From: Anthoceros angustus
Lineage: Eukaryota; Streptophyta; Anthocerotopsida; Anthocerotales; Anthocerotaceae
Direction: 5' to 3'
DNA length: 64,000 nucleotides
Assembly (NCBI GenBank): GCA_010909165.1
Contig: MU008162.1
Coordinates: forward strand, 1,860,001 to 1,924,000
In this document: piece by piece, positions 43,507 to 53,046 of the stretch
Layout: the number at the start of each line of letters is the position of its first letter
Position numbering within the stretch: position 1 is the stretch's first letter
Made by a program: the position numbers and the translations under genes
Notes under the pieces: model-generated
What the model was told of the DNA's origin: nothing
Seen by the model: only the letters and a program-made list of their open reading frames with translations
The model's database searches: none

Positions 43507-43696
43507 GACCATTGAGGAAGCTCGTCAGTCTATATCAGATATGCAATGCAAGGGCGTTGTGAGGAGGCCAAAGCTATGACTCCGAGAGCGATGTGTGAGG
43601 AATTTGCGTGTTGTTCTCGTGGGGAGAGTGTGTTTGTGCCACGATTCGCGAGCTACTCCCTCCTATTGTTACAAGCTATGATCTCGTGTGTGTACG

Positions 43697-46600
43697 CTAA
43701 ATAGGCGTGCTAGGATTGATAGGCCGTGTTAGGCTTAGTGTGCTACGCGATGCTAGGCGATGCTAGGCCGTGCTAGGCTTAATGTGCGAGGCGATGCTAG
43801 GTGATGCTAGGCTTAGTGTGCTAGGCGATGCTAGGCCGTGCTAGGCTTAATGCGCTAGGCAATGCTAGGTGATGCTAGGCTTAGTGTGCTAGGGGCGTGC
43901 TAGCCATGCTAGGCAACGCTGGGCGTTTGCTAGTGATGCTGGGCTTAGTGTGCTAGGCGTGCTAGGCCGTGCTGGAATGCGCCTGGGCAATGCTAGGATG
44001 CTAGGCTTAGTGTGCTGGCGATGCTAGGCGTGCGGCTTAATGCGCCTGGGCGTGCTGGGTGATGCAGGCTTCAGCGCGTGCTGGGCCGTTACTGGGCGCC
44101 AATGCGCTAGCGTGCTAGGTGATGCTAGGCTTAGTGTGCTGGCGTGCTAGGCCGCTGGGCTTAACTTGCGTGCTGGGTGATGCCAGGCAGTGTGCTGGGC
44201 GTCTTGGGCGTGCTAGGCTTAATCACGGCTGCGTGCTGGGTGATGCTGGGCGTGTGCTGGCGTGCTGGGCCGTGCTGGGCTTAATGCGCTAGGCGATGCC
44301 TAGGTGATGCTGGGCTTGGTGTGCCTAGCTGGGCATGGGCCGTGCTAGGCTTAATCGCTGGCTAGGTGATGCTAGGCTTAGTGCATGGGCGATGCTAGGC
44401 GTGCTAGGCTTAATGCGCTGGGCGTGCTGGGTGATGCTAGGCTTGGTGTGCTGGGCGATGCCAGGGCCGTGCTAGGCTTCGCGCGGCTGGGGTGATGCTG
44501 GGCTTGGTGTGCTGGCGTGCTGGTAGCTTTGAATGCAGGGCGTGCTAGGTGATGCTAGGCAGTGTGCTGGGCGGCTGGGGCGTGCTGGGCTTAATCGCTG
44601 GGCGTGCTGGGTGATGCTGGGCTTGATGTGCTGGGCGGTGCTGGGCCAGTGCTAGGCAGCTGGGCGTTAGCTGGGGTGCTGGGCTGGGGCGTGCTGGGGT
44701 GCTGGGCTTAATCGTGGGCGTGCTGGGGTGCTGAGCGGTGTGCTGGCGTGCTGGGCACGTGCTGGGCCAATGCGGCTGGCGTGCTGGTGATGCTAGGCAA
44801 CTGGGCGTGCTGGCGTGCTGGGCAATGGCTGGGTGCGGTGATGGGCTTGGTGTGCTGGGCCGTGCTGGGCCTGCTGGGCAATCGCTGCCAGTGCTAGGTG
44901 ATGCTGGGCTTGGTGTGCGTGCTAGGCCGGCTAGAAGCAATGCGCTAGGGGCTGGGGTGCTGGTGCTACGCCAGTGTGCTGGCGTCTTCAGGCGTGCTGG
45001 GCTGTCGCTAGGCGATGCTGGGTGATGCTGAGGTGTGCTAGTGCTGGCGTGCTAGGCTTAATCGCTGGCGTGCTAGGTGATGCTGAAGCAGTGTGCTGGG
45101 CGCTGGGCGTGCTGGGCAATGCTGGCGTGCTGGGTGATGCTGGGCTTGAGTGCAAGCGTGCTGAGCGTGCAAACAATGCGCAGGCGATGCTAGGTGATGC
45201 TGGGCTTGGTGTGCTAGGCGATGCTGGGCACAGCAATGCGGCGTGCTAGGTGATGCACGTGTGCTAGGCGTGCCAGGCCGCTAGGCTTAACGCGCCAGGC
45301 GTGCTGGGTGATGCTAGGCTTAGTGTGCTGGGCGATGCTGGGCCGTGCTTAACGCAATCGCTGGGCATGCTAGGTGATGCTAGGCTTGGTGCTGGCGTGC
45401 TAAGTAGTGCTGGCTTAATGCTAGGCGATGCTGGGTGATGCTGGGCAGTGTGCTGGGCGATGCTGGGCCGTGCTGGCTTAATCGCTAGGCGTGCAGGTGA
45501 TGCTAGGCTTGGTGTGCTGGCGTGCTCGTGCTGGCTTAATGCGCTGGGCGTGCTGGGGTGCTGGCTTAGTGTGCTGGGGCGTGCTGGCGTGCTAGGCAAT
45601 GCGTGGGCGTGCTGGGTGATGCTGGGCAGTGTGCTGGCTGCGGGTGCTAGGCAATCGCTGGGCGTGCTGGGTGATGCTGGCTTGGTGTGCTGGCGTGCTG
45701 GGCCGTGCTGGGCAATGCGCTAGGCGTGCTGGGTGATGCTGGCTTAGGTGTGCTGGCGTGCTGGCCGTGCTAGGCTTAATCGCTGGGCGTGCTGGGGTGC
45801 TGGCTTAGTGTGCTGGCGTGCTGGCGTGCTGGCTTGCTAGGCGATGCGTGATGCTGGCTTAGTGTGCTGGGCGATGCTGGGCCGTGCTGGCTTAATGCGC
45901 TGGGCGTGCTGGGTGATGCTGGCTTAGTGTGCTGAAGATGCTGGGCCAGTGCTGGCTTAACGCTAGGCGATGCTGGGTGATGCTGGCTTGGTGCTGCGTG
46001 CTGTGCTAGGCTTAATCGCCCAGGCGTGCTGGGTGATGCTGAGCAGTGTGCTGGCGTGCTGGCGTGCTGGGCTTAATCGCTGGGCGATGCTGGTGATGCT
46101 GAGGCTTGGTGTGCTGGGCTGCTGGCGTGCTCAGGCAATGCGCTGGGCATGCTAGGTGATGCTAGGCTTGGTGCTGGCGTGCTAAGTAGTGCTGGGCTTA
46201 ATGCTAGGCGATGCTGGGTGATGCTGGGCAGTGTGCTGGGCGATGCTGGGCCGTGCTGGGCTTAATCGCTAGGCGTGCAGGTGATGCTAGGCTTGGTGTG
46301 CTGGCGTGCTCGTGCTGGGCTTAATGCGCTGGGCGTGCTGGGTGCTGGGCTTAGTGTGCTGGGCGTGCTGGCGTGCTAGGCAATGCGTGGGCGTGCTGGG
46401 TGATGCTGGGCAGTGTGCTGGGCTGCGGGTGCTAGGCAATCGCTGGGCGTGCTGGGTGATGCTGGGCTTGGTGTGCTGGCGTGCTGGGCCGTGCTGGGCA
46501 ATGCGCTAGGCGTGCTGGGTGATGCTGGGCTTAGGTGTGCTGGCGTGCTGGCCGTGCTAGGCTTAATCGCTGGGCGTGCTGGGTGCTGGGCTTAGTGTGC

Positions 46601-47618
46601 TGGCGTGCTGGCGTGCTGGCTTGCTAGGCGATGCGTGATGCTGGGCTTAGTGTGCTGGGCGATGCTGGGCCGTGCTGGGCTTAATGCGCTGGGCGTGCTG
46701 GGTGATGCTGGGCTTAGTGTGCTGAAGATGCTGGGCCAGTGCTGGGCTTAACGCTAGGCGATGCTGGGTGATGCTGGGCTTGGTGCTGCGTGCTGTGCTA
46801 GGCTTAATCGCCCAGGCGTGCTGGGTGATGCTGAGCAGTGTGCTGGCGTGCTGGCGTGCTGGGCTTAATCGCTGGGCGATGCTGGTGATGCTGAGGCTTG
46901 GTGTGCTGGGCTGCTGGCGTGCTCAGGCAATGCGCTGGGCGTGCTGGGTGATGCTGGGCTTAGTGCTGGCGTGCTGGGGTGCTAGGCTTAATCGCTTGCT
47001 GGTGATGCTGGGCAGTGTGCTGCGGGCTTTTGGCGTGCGCTGGGCTTAATCACGTGCGTGCTGGGTGATGCTAGGCTTGGTGTGCTGCGTGCTGGCGTGC
47101 TTCATGCGCTAGGCGTGCTGGGTGATGCTGGGCTTAGTGTGCAGGCGTGCTGGGCTGCTAATGCGCTGGGCGATGCTGGGTGATGCTGGGCTTAGTGTGC
47201 TGGCGTCTTGGGCCGCTGGGCTTAATCGCTGGGCGTGCTGGGTGATGGGCTTAGTGTGCTGGGCGATGCTGGCGTGCTGGGCTTAACGCTAGGCGATGCT
47301 AGGTGATGCTGGGCTTGGTGTGCTGGCGTGCTAGGCGTGCTGGGCAACGCTGGCGCTGGGTGATGCTAGGCAGTGTGCTGCGATGCTAGCCGTCTGGGCT
47401 TAATGCTGGCGTGCTAGGTGATGCTGGCTTAGTGTGCTGGCGTGCTAGTGCTGGGCAATGCTGGCGTGCTGGGTGATGCTAGGCAGTGTGCTGCGTCAGG
47501 CGCAATGAGCGTGCTAGGTGATGCTGGCTTGTGCCAGCGATGCTGGCCGTGCTAAGCTGGCGAGGTGATGCTAGGCTTAGTATGCAGGCGATGCTGGGGG
47601 CTAGGCGAGGCGATGCTA
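43697..47618. repeat. Satellite array, second block (~68-bp monomer)
   Basis: Same monomer as the first block. Early units (43700-43960) mostly read 'gctagg', later ones mostly 'gctggg'. Long open frames here are repeat artefacts. A nearly exact 782-bp internal duplication (45361-46142 and 46143 to about 46940) lies within it. Confidence 0.9.
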
Positions 47619-47737
47619 GCTCATTAAGCAAGGAGCAAGGGACTCTCTAAAGTGCCAGGCAGGCCTAGGGAGGGGCCCAAGGCCAAAGGAGAGGCCCAAG
47701 TCCCAAGGCTTAAGGCCTAGAAAGGGGACCAAGTCCA

Positions 47738-47860
47738 AGGTCAAGGAGAGGAGGGGAAGAAGCCCAAGGCCAAGGCCAAGGAGAGGAGGCGAAGAAGCCC
47801 AAGTCCAAGGCCAAGGAGAGGAGGCGAAGAAGCCCAAGTCCAAGGCCAAGCAAGGAGAGG
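47738..47860. repeat. 35-bp tandem repeat
   Basis: About three units containing 'ggagaggaggcgaagaagcc' and 'caagtccaaggcc' lie between the satellite and the retroelement. Read on the plus strand they give a Lys/Arg/Pro-rich repeat. Confidence 0.8.
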
Positions 47861-48148
47861 AATGAGGCTTCTACACGGGGGTTCGGATTTCAAGGGATAA
47901 GTGGATAAGCATGGATATGTCATCAGTCCATTTGACTTTAGTTTCCTAAACCTTGATTGGCACCCCATCCAGGTACTGATCCAACCCGCGGGTGCTTCAC
48001 TTTGGAGTTTGTTGTACTGCACGTAGACTAAAGAGTATTTATATGCAATAGAGACATGATAGAGGTTTCACTAATCACGATCTAATTAAGCGGGGTGTGT
48101 TAACCTTGATTAAGGGTTTTTGACCTAATCACTAACCGCCTGGAGTGC

Positions 48149-49430
48149 ATGCCTGGAAACACTCGATCCGGACGGAGCTACCAACCAGCAAGTCCATCGA
48201 GGCGGTCGAAGTCCCGACCAGAGAGAAGTGCGAACACTCGATTTTGGTACCGGGGAAGGAGGAACCCAATGACCAATCAACAATCTTTGAAGGATCTATG
48301 GTGGCAACACACAAGACACGTTAGTCTTTCGGGACAACTCGGTGGGCGGCGAGGAGGACTTGTCTTTGGAGTCGTCAAGATGGGAGGAGAAGGATCGAAT
48401 GGAGTTGTTCAGGACGAGCGGCACCTTGCCACCGGAGGACTTCATCGAAATGCAGTGCGGTGTGCGGAGATGGAATTGAAGACCGGATACACGAGCGATA
48501 CGGCTTCATCCAAATGCCAAGTACTTGGGGATGAAGCATTGGCGTGCTATCGCGAGCACAAGGCGAGGTTGTTGAGCGCACATCCGGAGGACCATGAGTA
48601 GCAGTTCAAGCTCAAGGAACCGGTGCGACGGGCGGTGGCACCGTACGATCCCATCAAGAGATGTTTGACATCTTCCTGGAGTTTCGCAAGCACGGATGAG
48701 AAGATCTCGGTGACACACTTCAAGATGAAGTCGGTGAGGCTAGATGGCTTATCAAGAATCGACCAGCTTGGTACGTGACACCAAGATCATGAGTGACCGA
48801 TGGCTGCAGAGAAGTACTTGCAGCATTGCCATATGCGCGCATGAAGGTGCAACAAGCGGTGCACAAGACGGCAACACTACACCTCAAGGAAGTGTACGAG
48901 ATGGTCGACAAGATAGGGCCCGCTGACACTTTCTCTCGTGGCACAAAGTGAGTGGTGGACCCAGACAAGTGGAGGAGTGGACAACATGACGACGCGTGAG
49001 GTGCCGAGGGAGGATTTCCTGAGGAGCAACTCACCACACAGGAGTCAAGGGAGCACTCAAGTTATCGAAAGCAACCCCGCCAATGCATCCGCCAACCTCA
49101 TCCACAAAATCGGAAGAGCAAAGGCGCCGGAGGAGGCACCGAAGTCCGTGGACAAAAGAAACGGAAGCATCAAAGAAGACGATGGATGTACGTGGCACGC
49201 CTTGCAAAGCTGGAGAAGTTGGTGCGAAGGCGAAGATCAAGGAGAGCGGCAGTTCATCATCGAGGACGAAGAAGATGAGCACAAGCTTGATACATGGCGA
49301 TCGTGACCGATCCAAGGGCAGGAAGAAACCTCCGCAGCTACGAGAGAAGATAGCTCAGAGGAAGAAGAGGATGTCTTGACACCTGCAGCGGAAGACACGG
49401 AAGGAAGCTTCGGGATCCTCTTCCCGAACC
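48149..49430 (+). pseudogene. gag-like region
   Basis: Starts 'MPGNTRSGRSYQPASPSRRS' and is basic, then breaks into three frames. Recognisable stretches are 'FIEMQCGVRRW', 'EVGEARWLIKNRPAWYVTP' and 'VQQAVHKTATLHLKEVYEM', the last two being capsid-like helical text. The end is Lys/Arg-rich. No CCHC zinc knuckle was found. The assignment rests on position upstream of the protease and on composition. Confidence 0.5.
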
Positions 49431-49439
49431 TATGCCAAG

Positions 49440-50243
49440 ATGCCAAAGTCGTTTGAGCCATTGCCAATAGGAGCAAATGTGGGAGCAACATCAAAGTCCA
49501 GAGTGGGCAATGTGGAGAAACCCATGCGCAGACTGTTGACAGAGACGATGGCACAAAAGCTTCTGGAGATGCCATGTTTCAACCTACAAGACATGGGGCT
49601 GAGCGAAAAGGAAGTTAGGGGTTTGACTCGGTGGATGTTAACAACTCTTGAAGATGAAGCAAGTGTCGACGATGTGCCACAACAGGTGGCAATGATGTCA
49701 TTCGACCTCGAGCCAAGCATCTCGTGGAGAAGCGAATGTCGCACGAGTGGGGGTGGCTTTGGTCAACAATCGGGAGAGACACATTGAAATCAATGGATTC
49801 GCACCAAGGAGGGTGTTGATTGACACCGAGCAGCCGGTGATCGCTGGAAGAAGAGTGAAGGAAGCGTTGGGTCTCCACCAAGAAAGGTTGAAGGAAACCA
49901 AGTGGAAGATCCGGACCTGGGACCACGGAGCATGTGTTGGGGTGACAAGGTACAAGTTGAAGGTTTCATTCAAACCAAGAATGCAGACTTCACCTTTGTC
50001 GAGGTACCTTTGGTCAATCAGACACTTTTGATGTCTTCTGAGCGGACGCTTTGTACAAACCTCGAGTCATGGTGGATTTGTGGACGGAGGTCTACTATCG
50101 ACAGCCGGAGAAGCCGGAGCAAAACCGATGAACGGATTGCCCGCATCCCTCTCGCAATGCATGGCAAGGATCATGAGAACCTCATTGCCAGCAGCGTCTA
50201 CCCAATGTTTGGCGCCAGTGAAGGACACGCCATACGTGCTTGA
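49440..50243 (+). pseudogene. Retroviral-type aspartic protease region
   Basis: A helical stretch ('MRRLLTETMAQKLLEMPCF', 'LSEKEVRGLTRWMLTTLED') leads into 'RERHIEINGFAPRRVLIDT', 'EQPVIAGRRVKEALGL', 'WKIRT' and 'GVTRYKLKVSFKP'. This is the fold order of Ty3-type proteases, with the active site at 'LIDT'. The Gly-Ala expected after Asp-Thr is absent at this place, so the site is damaged. Frameshifts occur near 49745 and 50000. Confidence 0.6.
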
Positions 50244-50349
50244 ACCTCTTGGCGTGTGTCTAACAACCGAATCGACTGATGGAGGATTTCACGAGGAGGA
50301 GGAAGACAAGCTAGGGTTGCAACCACCCTGAGGAGGTTCTTCAAGTCAC

Positions 50350-50440
50350 CGGACGGAGCTGGTGGCTGCAGCAATGAGCCGTGCAAAAGCTGTGGAGGAT
50401 GGTGCAAGAGGACCGTGTCCTATGAGCCGAGAACCGTAAG
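50350..50440 (+). other. Cys-rich patch before the methyltransferase
   Basis: The plus strand reads 'GCSNEPCKSCGGWCKRTV', i.e. four Cys with spacing 4, 2 and 3. It could be a small zinc-binding module or the remains of one. It is too short to assign. Confidence 0.3.
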
Positions 50441-50481
50441 TTCTGCCTAGGGTTGAGCCTGTTTGTGACCTAAACACCTAG

Positions 50482-50949
50482 GTCATCACATGGCGACCTC
50501 GGGAAGACGGCATAGTGTTGGTGGCACTCTTTGGAGGCATCAGTACCGGCTTGGAAGCAGTGCTGAAGTGTGGCATCAAAGTACTAAGATACGTGCATTG
50601 CGACCCGGATCCAAATGCAAGGATTGTGTCACAGATCTGCGTAAGGGACTTGATGGGGGAGTACCTTAACCTCCTGATGTGGGAGTCAGTGAAGGGTTAC
50701 TAGAAGGCACTGCCGATGGATGTTCGCATGATAGGGTTGTCCCATTTGAGTTGTCTTGGGCAACCGGTGGACCTTATCATCGCAGGTTGGGCGTGTCAAG
50801 GACTATCCTCTGCAGACAAGGGTCAAGATCTGAAGGATCCACAAACAGCATTGTTCTATGACCTGATGAGGATCTTGCGCTTGATCTAGAAAGGGCAAGA
50901 AAGGCCTTGTGGATACATGTTGGAGAATGTGCCAGTATGCATGAGCGTG
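50482..50949 (+). pseudogene. Cytosine-5 DNA methyltransferase domain (DNMT3-like pattern) in a retroelement
   Basis: One frame holds, in order, motif I 'VALFGGISTGLEAVL' (50518-50562), a motif II-like acidic turn 'YVHCDPDPNAR', motif IV 'IIAGWACQGLSSA' with the catalytic Cys (about 50776-50814; the usual Pro before Cys is Ala), 'DPQTALFYDLMRIL' and motif VI 'GYMLENVP' with the Glu-Asn-Val core (about 50911-50934). The only breaks in this frame are two TAG codons at 50701 and 50887. The sequence ends at a rearrangement, so the target-recognition region and motifs IX-X are missing. The 'GIxTGL ... GIKVxRY' spacing resembles DNMT3-type enzymes more than DNMT1 or CMT. It could in principle methylate DNA of the element or its host; this copy cannot. 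Confidence 0.75.
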
Positions 50950-50954
50950 AAGCT

Positions 50955-51350
50955 CAGATCATAGCTTGTCCTCTAGATATGCAATGCAAGGGTGTTGTGA
51001 GGAGGCCAAAGCTATGACTCCGAGAGCGATGTGTGAGGAATTTGCGTGAGGTGTGTTTGTGCACGGGAGCTAGAAGCCATGATCCTCGTCCAGTGCTAGC
51101 AGGGCCAGGCTTAGTTTGCGGCGATGTTAGGGCGCCGGCGATGCTAGGTGATGCAGCGACCCTAGGCGATGCTAGCATCGCCTAGGGTCGCCTAGGGTCG
51201 CTTAGCATCACCTAGCATCGCCTAGCGTCGCCTAGCATCGCCTAGCATCACGCTAAGCCTAGCACGGCCTATCTAGCGTACGCACACGAGATCATAGCTT
51301 GTAACAACAGGAGGGAGTAGCTCGCACGTCGTGACACAAACACACTCTCC
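50955..51350. repeat. LTR-like and satellite fragments arranged as an inverted repeat
   Basis: 50955-51060 matches 41430-41540 and 43530-43640 in direct orientation. After a perfect palindrome at 51156-51191 (17-bp arms, 2-bp centre), 51175-51350 is the reverse complement of satellite and of the segment with 'gctactccctcctattgtta'. It is a fold-back made of the same sequences that flank the satellite. Confidence 0.8.
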
Positions 51351-51352
51351 CA

Positions 51353-51640
51353 TGCCGACAGCTGAAGAGATCTTCGACACCATTGGGTCTGCCAAGTTCT
51401 TCTCAACATTGGACTTGAGGCATGTAGTTCCACTCGTACAAGCAATCTCTGCCCCAGAACGTCGTTTTCTTTTTGTCTTCTTCGGCAATCTCTACTTGGT
51501 GAAACCCTAGCCTCAAGTCCAATGTTGAGAAGAACTTGCCAGACCCAATGGTGTCGAAGATCTCTTCAGCTATCGGCATGGGATAGTGGTCATGTGGGAT
51601 TCGCTCATTCAACGGCCGATAGTCACCACACATTCTCCTC
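51353..51640 (-). pseudogene. Ty3-type reverse transcriptase fragments in fold-back
   Basis: The minus strand from 51633 reads 'CGDYRPLNERIPHDHYPMP', 'IFDTIGSGKFFSTLDLRLG' and 'FHQVEIAEEDKKKTTF', the fingers/palm part of a Ty3/gypsy reverse transcriptase ahead of the YxDD box, which is absent. The plus strand at 51353-51421 carries the same 'AEEIFDTIGSAKFFSTLDLR'. The two pieces form an inverted repeat with a ~90-bp loop. Confidence 0.85.
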
Positions 51641-51654
51641 TCTGTCCAGAACGC

Positions 51655-51833
51655 TCAAAACCCAAATATCTTTATCACACACACATTCAACAATAATGAG
51701 AAAACGTCTTCTTATTCATAAACAAAAACATACCACCCTTTGCAAATTAAACATACACGTCCTTCTTATTCATAAGCAAAAACATATCACCCTTACGTAC
51801 ACGTATTCTTATTCATAGGCAAAAACATACCAC
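51655..51833. repeat. Short tandem repeat (~50 bp) that hosts the hAT MITE
   Basis: Units with 'cttattcataagcaaaaaca' and 'taccaccctttgcaaatt' occur about three times. The MITE sits inside one unit, and an uninterrupted unit serves as the empty site. Confidence 0.8.
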
Positions 51834-52409
51834 CAGGGTGTCATTTTGACCGAGTACTATCTCACCCCCGGACCGCTTAGTCATACGCTCGGTCCGACCG
51901 AGCATGGATCTTTTTATGACCCTTGGTCACTAAATATAATAATATTAAATAAATAATTTATAAATAATAATATAAAAATACAAATATCTAGTATATTCTA
52001 TCGTCGGGCTGGTCTTTCCAAGCTTTAAAAATACCATTCCAATCTATCTCCTTAACAGGCGGAGATAGATTAATAGCCCAGACCAAGCTTTAAAAATACC
52101 ATTCCAATCTATCTCCTTAACAGGCGAAGATAGATTAATAGCCCATAGATCTATGGTAAGTAATGGTAAGTATCTTTATAACCATACTAATTATAAGATG
52201 GATCCATGTATCCATAATAAATATAAATCCTTCGATATAAAATTAAGTAGTTTACTAATTTAAACCGGACCTTTTATGAACCCTTGGTCCCGAAAAAATA
52301 GGGGAGCGAGGGTTGGGACCGGACTCTTAAAGAACCTCCGGTCCCTTGTTTTTTTTAACACATGCCGGGACCGAGACCGCGCTTGGGACGGGGTCAAAAT
52401 GACACCCTG
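51834..52409. mobile_element. hAT-type MITE, 576 bp
   Basis: Perfect 18-bp terminal inverted repeats 'cagggtgtcattttgacc' (51834-51851) and its complement (52392-52409). The 8-bp target duplication 'cataccac' is exact (51826-51833 and 52410-52417). CAGGG-type ends with 8-bp duplications define the hAT superfamily. There is no transposase, so it is non-autonomous. A ~63-bp internal segment is duplicated in tandem (about 52020-52148). Confidence 0.9.
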
Positions 52410-52417
52410 CATACCAC

Positions 52418-53046
52418 CCTTTCCAAATTCAGATACATCCAAACGAATTCCACATATGCAGACAGTTGAGCTGACCCGGACGAGGTGAGACCGTGAGAGA
52501 AGGTCGACCTGTAGTCTCGCGGAAACGGTAGTGAACAGAACTTACCTCGTCCATTCCTGGGGATCTGGAACCTTCGGTCGCGACTTCCTTGGACCCCGTT
52601 CTCTGCCGCTCCCCACGTTCGGGTCTGACTATATCTAGATCGCAGGATGCGATTGTTGATGCATCAAGTTTCTCTGCTTTCACTGCAACGATTTGCCTTT
52701 AGATTGCCAGGTATTGGCTCATCTCTCAGCCTCTGTGTGATGGAGCATTCTCTCGAGCTGGGTCGTGTGAACCTGAGTGGAAATGGCCTGAATTTCTGAT
52801 TTCCGTGCTTGATGCAGTGGGCCTCGGTGTGTAGGAGCGGATCGGGCATTGGCTTTGGAGTGGGAGGGCCGGGGTGAAACTGGCAGCTGGGCAGTGAAGT
52901 GGGACAAGATTGAGGGGGCAAGGGCGCGGTCCGGCATCCGGGCCAGGATTGCCGGGCTGTTTTCGGGCAAGAAAACATCTGGGGGAGCAGAAGTGGGATC
53001 GGAGGAGATTGCTACAGGCAACAAAGAGGAGACTGAGGAGAGCAAC
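52418..53046. other. 5' flank of the dioxygenase gene
   Basis: The frame before the start codon is open from about 52849 but lacks an ATG. A leader exon or intron may lie here; I see no decisive splice pair. Confidence 0.4.

Larger units (their letters stand above)
40482..43690. repeat. 2.15-kb direct duplication of a LTR-like segment plus satellite
   Basis: 40482-41600 and 42630-43690 are direct repeats with the same order of words ('catgattgttcaaatatttc', 'taattaatctaattactta', 'gctatgatctcgtgtgtgta'). Each is followed by satellite. The period is about 2,148 bp. The segment has U3-like AT-rich sequence and, in the second copy, a TATA motif, so it may be the LTR of the retroelement at 48-51 kb; a piece of it also follows that element's methyltransferase at 50955. 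Confidence 0.7.
48149..51640 (+). mobile_element. Decayed Ty3-type LTR retrotransposon with a DNA methyltransferase domain
   Basis: Order on the plus strand: gag-like region, aspartic protease, Cys-rich patch, cytosine-5 DNA methyltransferase, then a break at about 50955 into the LTR-like sequence also seen at 41430 and 43530. After a palindrome, reverse transcriptase fragments follow in both orientations (51353-51421 plus, 51633-51403 minus). Stops and frameshifts are frequent, so the copy is dead. Integrase and RNase H are not visible. The parts and their order are read from the sequence; treating them as one element is an inference from adjacency and family knowledge. Confidence 0.7.

Noticed and set aside
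41604-47618. Many open frames of 60-130 codons rich in Trp, Cys, Gly and Leu
   Set aside because: They are translations of the ~68-bp satellite in different frames and change with every indel.
48149-50440. An endogenous pararetrovirus as an alternative for the gag/protease region
   Set aside because: No movement protein or coat-protein Cys motif was seen, while Ty3-type reverse transcriptase text and LTR-like repeats are present, so a LTR retrotransposon is the simpler reading.
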